DNA of 7,825 nucleotides from Planctomicrobium sp. Its GTDB lineage: Bacteria > Planctomycetota > Planctomycetia > Planctomycetales > Planctomycetaceae. The stretch lies in contig JABJMI010000497.1 of assembly GCA_018659505.1 (NCBI GenBank), positions 1-7,825 on the forward strand, in the 5' to 3' direction. The notes under the pieces are model-generated. The model was given only the letters and a program-made list of their open reading frames with translations, did not search any database and had not been told where the DNA came from. A program made the position numbers and the translations under genes. This document shows, in pieces, positions 5,203 through 7,825 of this stretch. Numbering within the stretch: the first letter of the stretch is position 1; every line of letters starts with the position of its first letter.

Positions 5203-7707
5203 CTTCAAAAGCGCTCGAGATCGATTCAAGACGGTGACCGTTTTGTCATCAATTTCCTTGGGAGCATCTTTGAGAATCTTGCGTAGAATTTGTTGAACTT
5301 CAACCACATTTCCGAACGGTCCTTTCTGCCCCTCAAATTCGCGAATCTCTTTAAGAAGTTGGGTGACTCGTTTCTCATCTCCCTGAGTGGCGGCTAATTC
5401 GATCAAAGAAAGACGACTGGTCAGCGGTTCGAGATCAGCAGTGGAAAGTCGCTCTAATGTATTGGTCGCTTCGGTTTGATTTCCTAAAGCAATATAAGTC
5501 TGGGCGGAATGTCTCAAGAAGAAACTTTGTTCTTCTTCACTGAGATCGTCTAGGTGAGCTGAAAGTTTTTCGACTAACTCTTCAGCATTTTCTGGCACAG
5601 TTCTCCGGATAACGTTCAATTCTGCTGTCCGTAAAACAAGTGGATTGCCGAGCTTTTGTTTTGCTTCCGCAAGGATTGCACTAGATTGCGAGAGCTTCTC
5701 TTCATTTGTCAGCTCCTCATTCGCCAACAGTAAGTTGACTTGTAATGCAACAAATTCTGGCGATTCCGGGAACTCCTCTAAAGCATTCGAAAGAAACTCT
5801 TCCGCTTCCTTCTTCTTTCCCTGTTGCCAGAGTAGATCAATTCTGAGTTCATGGACTTTCGGAGAAACAGGCAAGTCGTTCTGAACTCGTAGATCTTCTT
5901 CTATCTGCAATGCTTTTTCAATATTTTCGTAATTCCGAAGTTCTTGTTTTTTTGCCAGTTCTCGCTGAAGCAAGAGTCTTGCAAGTTCAACGTGAGCGTC
6001 GGGAAAATTCCTTAGGACTGGTACTTGATAAGAGCGAATTGCATCTTCGGTCCGATTCACTTTTGCGAGGGTTCTTGCCAATTCAAGTCGAGGAATTGCC
6101 CAGAAGGGATCATTTTCCAATGCACGTCTGTAAACCACAATTTGCCGATCTGGATTCTTCATTTTTCCATAACAAAGTCCAAGAAATAGATCGATTTGTC
6201 GTCGTTGTCCAGAAAGTTGTGATTGGGAATCCACTCCCGATGGTAAAGCATTTCTCGAGCGTTCAAGTTTTGGGATTGCAAGTTTCCATTCTTTACGAAC
6301 GATGTGAATGCGTCCTTCTAGAAATTCCGCGTAGGAATTCAGACTCTCTTCGTTTCCTCCTTTGAGGTTGTCTAATTTGAGTTGATCAATAATCTCAAGG
6401 GATTGCTCGAGTTTGCTTTCCCGAGTCGTAGCAACTTTTTCTTGAATTGCCTGATCAATGAGTAAGCCTGCCAAACTAAATTGAAGATTGCGTTCCAGTC
6501 CGATGAGTTTATTCATCGCTTCAATATCGGCTGATTTGACATCTTCCTTTATTGCAGAAATTCCATCTTCAAGATGTTTCTTAGCTGTCTCGAATTCGCC
6601 GGACAATCTCGCATGTTGGTAAAGAAAATTATAGAATGCAGGTCTGTCTTTCGACAATTTGAGTCCTGCTCTCGCAAACTCTAAGACTTTTTCAAGATTG
6701 TCTTCACGCTGCTCTAGACTTTGCGAGTCATCAGCCGCGTACGCTTTTTTTAACGCTAATTGCGATTGTATCTGAAGAATTTCAGAGTTTGTCTCAACCA
6801 GCTTAGAAGCCTCAGCAATGTCTGATTCCGCAAGCTGAAATTTGTCGTGTCCCATCCTAATTCGGGCACGCTCAAGGTATGCCTGGTCTCTTGGCTCACC
6901 AAGCCTGACCATTTCATTCAGGATGACGTCGATTCTCTTCTGCTGTCGAACTTCCAGGGAATCCGTTTCTAGGGCTGAATCCTGTGTTCGCTTCTCAGTA
7001 AACAATGACTGTAAAACTTCTGGAGTCGATTCAGAAATCTGCTCCGCTGTCGGCAATTCTTCAAAATGTTGAGAGAAGAGATAGATTAAGCCCTGATAAG
7101 CTTCGAGATTCGATTGTTCATTTTGAATCGTCGCTAAATACTCATTAGTAGACTGCCTGATACGGTCGTCTGCTAAATAACATTTTGCAGCGAGCAAACT
7201 GAGCTTCGGATCCTCCGGTGAATCCTTGCGTAAGATCTTAATTCCTGCCAAGGCATCCTGATTTCGACCGATGAGTCGAGCAATTTCAGCAGAGCGGAAT
7301 AGTAGATCCTCTCTCTCTGAGTCGAGGCGAAGCGTCTCCTGATAAGTTCGATAAGCATTTACTAGCTGCACACCGGTTCTGGCTTTACGATCAAGAATTT
7401 GTGCCAGTTCGGCGACTGCTTTCGCATCTTTCGGGCGAAAACCGATGTAGACGCGTAGATATTTCGCCGCTTCATCAAGATTCTCGTCAGCCAGAGAACG
7501 TCGAGCTTTTGATAACAGCGAATCTGCGTTGCGGTCAATCTGAAAGGCATGCAGGAAATGTACGCCTACTCCAAAAACCCCGACAGTCGCGAGCAAGATG
7601 AGTGTAAAACGAAGATTAAACGTGATTTTTTTGCGGTGAGCAGGTGCTTTCTTAGGAGGCTGCTTCACCTTCTGATCTTGTTTCTCTTGAGTTTGGTCTT
7701 CAGCCAC
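5200..7707 (-). CDS. Membrane-anchored TPR protein, N-terminal part of giant TPR protein
   Basis: Starts at GTG 7707-7705, the only good start after an in-frame TAA at 7731-7729. AAGGG lies five bases upstream. It ends at TAG 5202-5200, giving 835 aa. Residues 1-33 are Lys/Gln-rich, with a basic cluster (HRKK, 24-27). A single membrane segment spans about 34-54 (FTLILLATVGVFGVGVHFL). By the positive-inside rule the N-terminus is cytoplasmic and the long C-terminal part lies on the outer face of the inner membrane. TPR-like helix pairs start at once (ADSLLSKARRSLADENLDEAAKYL, from 61) and continue to the end, for example IDLFLGLCYGKM (505-516) with VVYRRALENDP, and the stretch RLELARTLAKVNRTEDAIRSY. 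Many repeats are degenerate. The likely role is a scaffold for a protein complex at the membrane; no catalytic motif is visible. It shares its frame with 2902-5160, so it is probably the N-terminal half of a 1,601-residue protein truncated by an amber codon. The fold and anchor are clear; function is unknown. Confidence 0.87.
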   Translation of the reverse strand: MAEDQTQEKQDQKVKQPPKKAPAHRKKITFNLRFTLILLATVGVFGVGVHFLHAFQIDRNADSLLSKARRSLADENLDEAAKYLRVYIGFRPKDAKAVAELAQILDRKARTGVQLVNAYRTYQETLRLDSEREDLLFRSAEIARLIGRNQDALAGIKILRKDSPEDPKLSLLAAKCYLADDRIRQSTNEYLATIQNEQSNLEAYQGLIYLFSQHFEELPTAEQISESTPEVLQSLFTEKRTQDSALETDSLEVRQQKRIDVILNEMVRLGEPRDQAYLERARIRMGHDKFQLAESDIAEASKLVETNSEILQIQSQLALKKAYAADDSQSLEQREDNLEKVLEFARAGLKLSKDRPAFYNFLYQHARLSGEFETAKKHLEDGISAIKEDVKSADIEAMNKLIGLERNLQFSLAGLLIDQAIQEKVATTRESKLEQSLEIIDQLKLDNLKGGNEESLNSYAEFLEGRIHIVRKEWKLAIPKLERSRNALPSGVDSQSQLSGQRRQIDLFLGLCYGKMKNPDRQIVVYRRALENDPFWAIPRLELARTLAKVNRTEDAIRSYQVPVLRNFPDAHVELARLLLQRELAKKQELRNYENIEKALQIEEDLRVQNDLPVSPKVHELRIDLLWQQGKKKEAEEFLSNALEEFPESPEFVALQVNLLLANEELTNEEKLSQSSAILAEAKQKLGNPLVLRTAELNVIRRTVPENAEELVEKLSAHLDDLSEEEQSFFLRHSAQTYIALGNQTEATNTLERLSTADLEPLTSRLSLIELAATQGDEKRVTQLLKEIREFEGQKGPFGNVVEVQQILRKILKDAPKEIDDKTVTVLNRSRALLK

Positions 7708-7712
7708 GGTTG

Positions 7713-7717
7713 CCCTT
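7713..7717 (-). promoter_or_regulatory. Ribosome binding site supporting the GTG start
   Basis: Reading the minus strand, AAGGG is followed by CAACC and then GTG. The five-base spacing is suitable for a Shine-Dalgarno site. It supports GTG 7707-7705 as the start of the TPR gene and is the only clear ribosome binding site in the window. Confidence 0.55.
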
Positions 7718-7742
7718 AGTTTTTGAATTTAGCAAATCTATA

Positions 7743-7772
7743 AATATTTGAATGTAATCAGCCTGATGTAAA
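7743..7772 (-). promoter_or_regulatory. Possible sigma-70-type promoter with internal inverted repeat
   Basis: On the minus strand TTTACA (7772-7767) resembles a -35 box, and AATATT (7748-7743), 18 bases further on, is a modest -10 box. The spacer region contains the perfect inverted repeat ATCAG-C-CTGAT (7757-7767), which could be an operator overlapping the promoter. The region is AT-rich and lies 35 bases before the GTG start. The match to consensus is only partial (5/6 for -35, 4/6 for -10), and planctomycete promoters are poorly defined, so this is tentative. Confidence 0.3.
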
Positions 7773-7825
7773 CCACAATCCTGCTTTAAAAGTCTTCCCT
7801 CTCTACTCCATTGAGTTCTCTGAGG

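Noticed and set aside
5190..5215. Programmed frameshift at the CTTTTGA stretch just before the TAG
   Set aside because: The TPR homology continues in the same frame after the stop, so a frameshift would lead away from it.
5910..6365. 151-codon plus-strand frame antisense to the TPR gene
   Set aside because: It lies wholly inside the well-supported TPR coding region, has no domain or ribosome binding site, and is explained as a shadow frame.
7798..7825. Imperfect inverted repeat at the right edge (CCTC with GAGG)
   Set aside because: The pairing is short and interrupted, and the window ends there, so it cannot be assessed.

Overview
The window looks like a chromosomal segment from a Planctomycetota bacterium, probably a Planctomycetaceae-type relative of moderate GC. 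This rests on the style of the proteins, not on a marker gene. They are a membrane-anchored giant TPR protein whose C-terminal signature I associate with planctomycetes, an MpaA-like M14 protein with a proline-rich tail, and two hypothetical proteins with no widely known domain. Most start codons lack a clear Shine-Dalgarno sequence, which is also common in that phylum. The phylum call is an inference from memory.

Layout: positions 1-363 hold the 3' end of a plus-strand gene for a beta-rich protein of unknown function. A 426-base non-coding stretch (364-789) follows, with a weak hairpin and short direct repeats. Next come two plus-strand genes: a 226-residue acidic cytoplasmic hypothetical protein (790-1470) and an exported 386-residue M14 carboxypeptidase-fold protein (1561-2721). 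A good intrinsic terminator or attenuator hairpin lies between them (1499-1533). The convergent gap 2722-2901 contains an ordered 62-base inverted repeat (2820-2881). The rest of the window is minus strand: TPR reading frames at 7707-5200 and 5160-2902, transcribed right to left, with a possible promoter and a ribosome binding site at the right edge.

Two observations stand out. First, the two TPR frames are in the same reading frame and are separated only by one TAG codon (5200-5202) and 13 further sense codons. A TPR motif begins inside those 13 codons and continues into the second frame. The ancestral product was therefore almost certainly one protein of about 1,601 residues, now split by an amber codon, unless the codon is read through or is a sequencing error. 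Second, the M14 protein keeps the fold and the substrate-binding Asn-Arg pair, but its first zinc ligand is Tyr instead of His and its catalytic Glu position is Leu. It is best read as a catalytically dead, exported carboxypeptidase-like binding protein.

I see no mobile element, CRISPR array, tRNA, rRNA or defence system here. The genes do not obviously form one pathway. The exported pseudo-peptidase and the membrane-anchored TPR scaffold both point to envelope functions, but they are convergently transcribed and need not act together.
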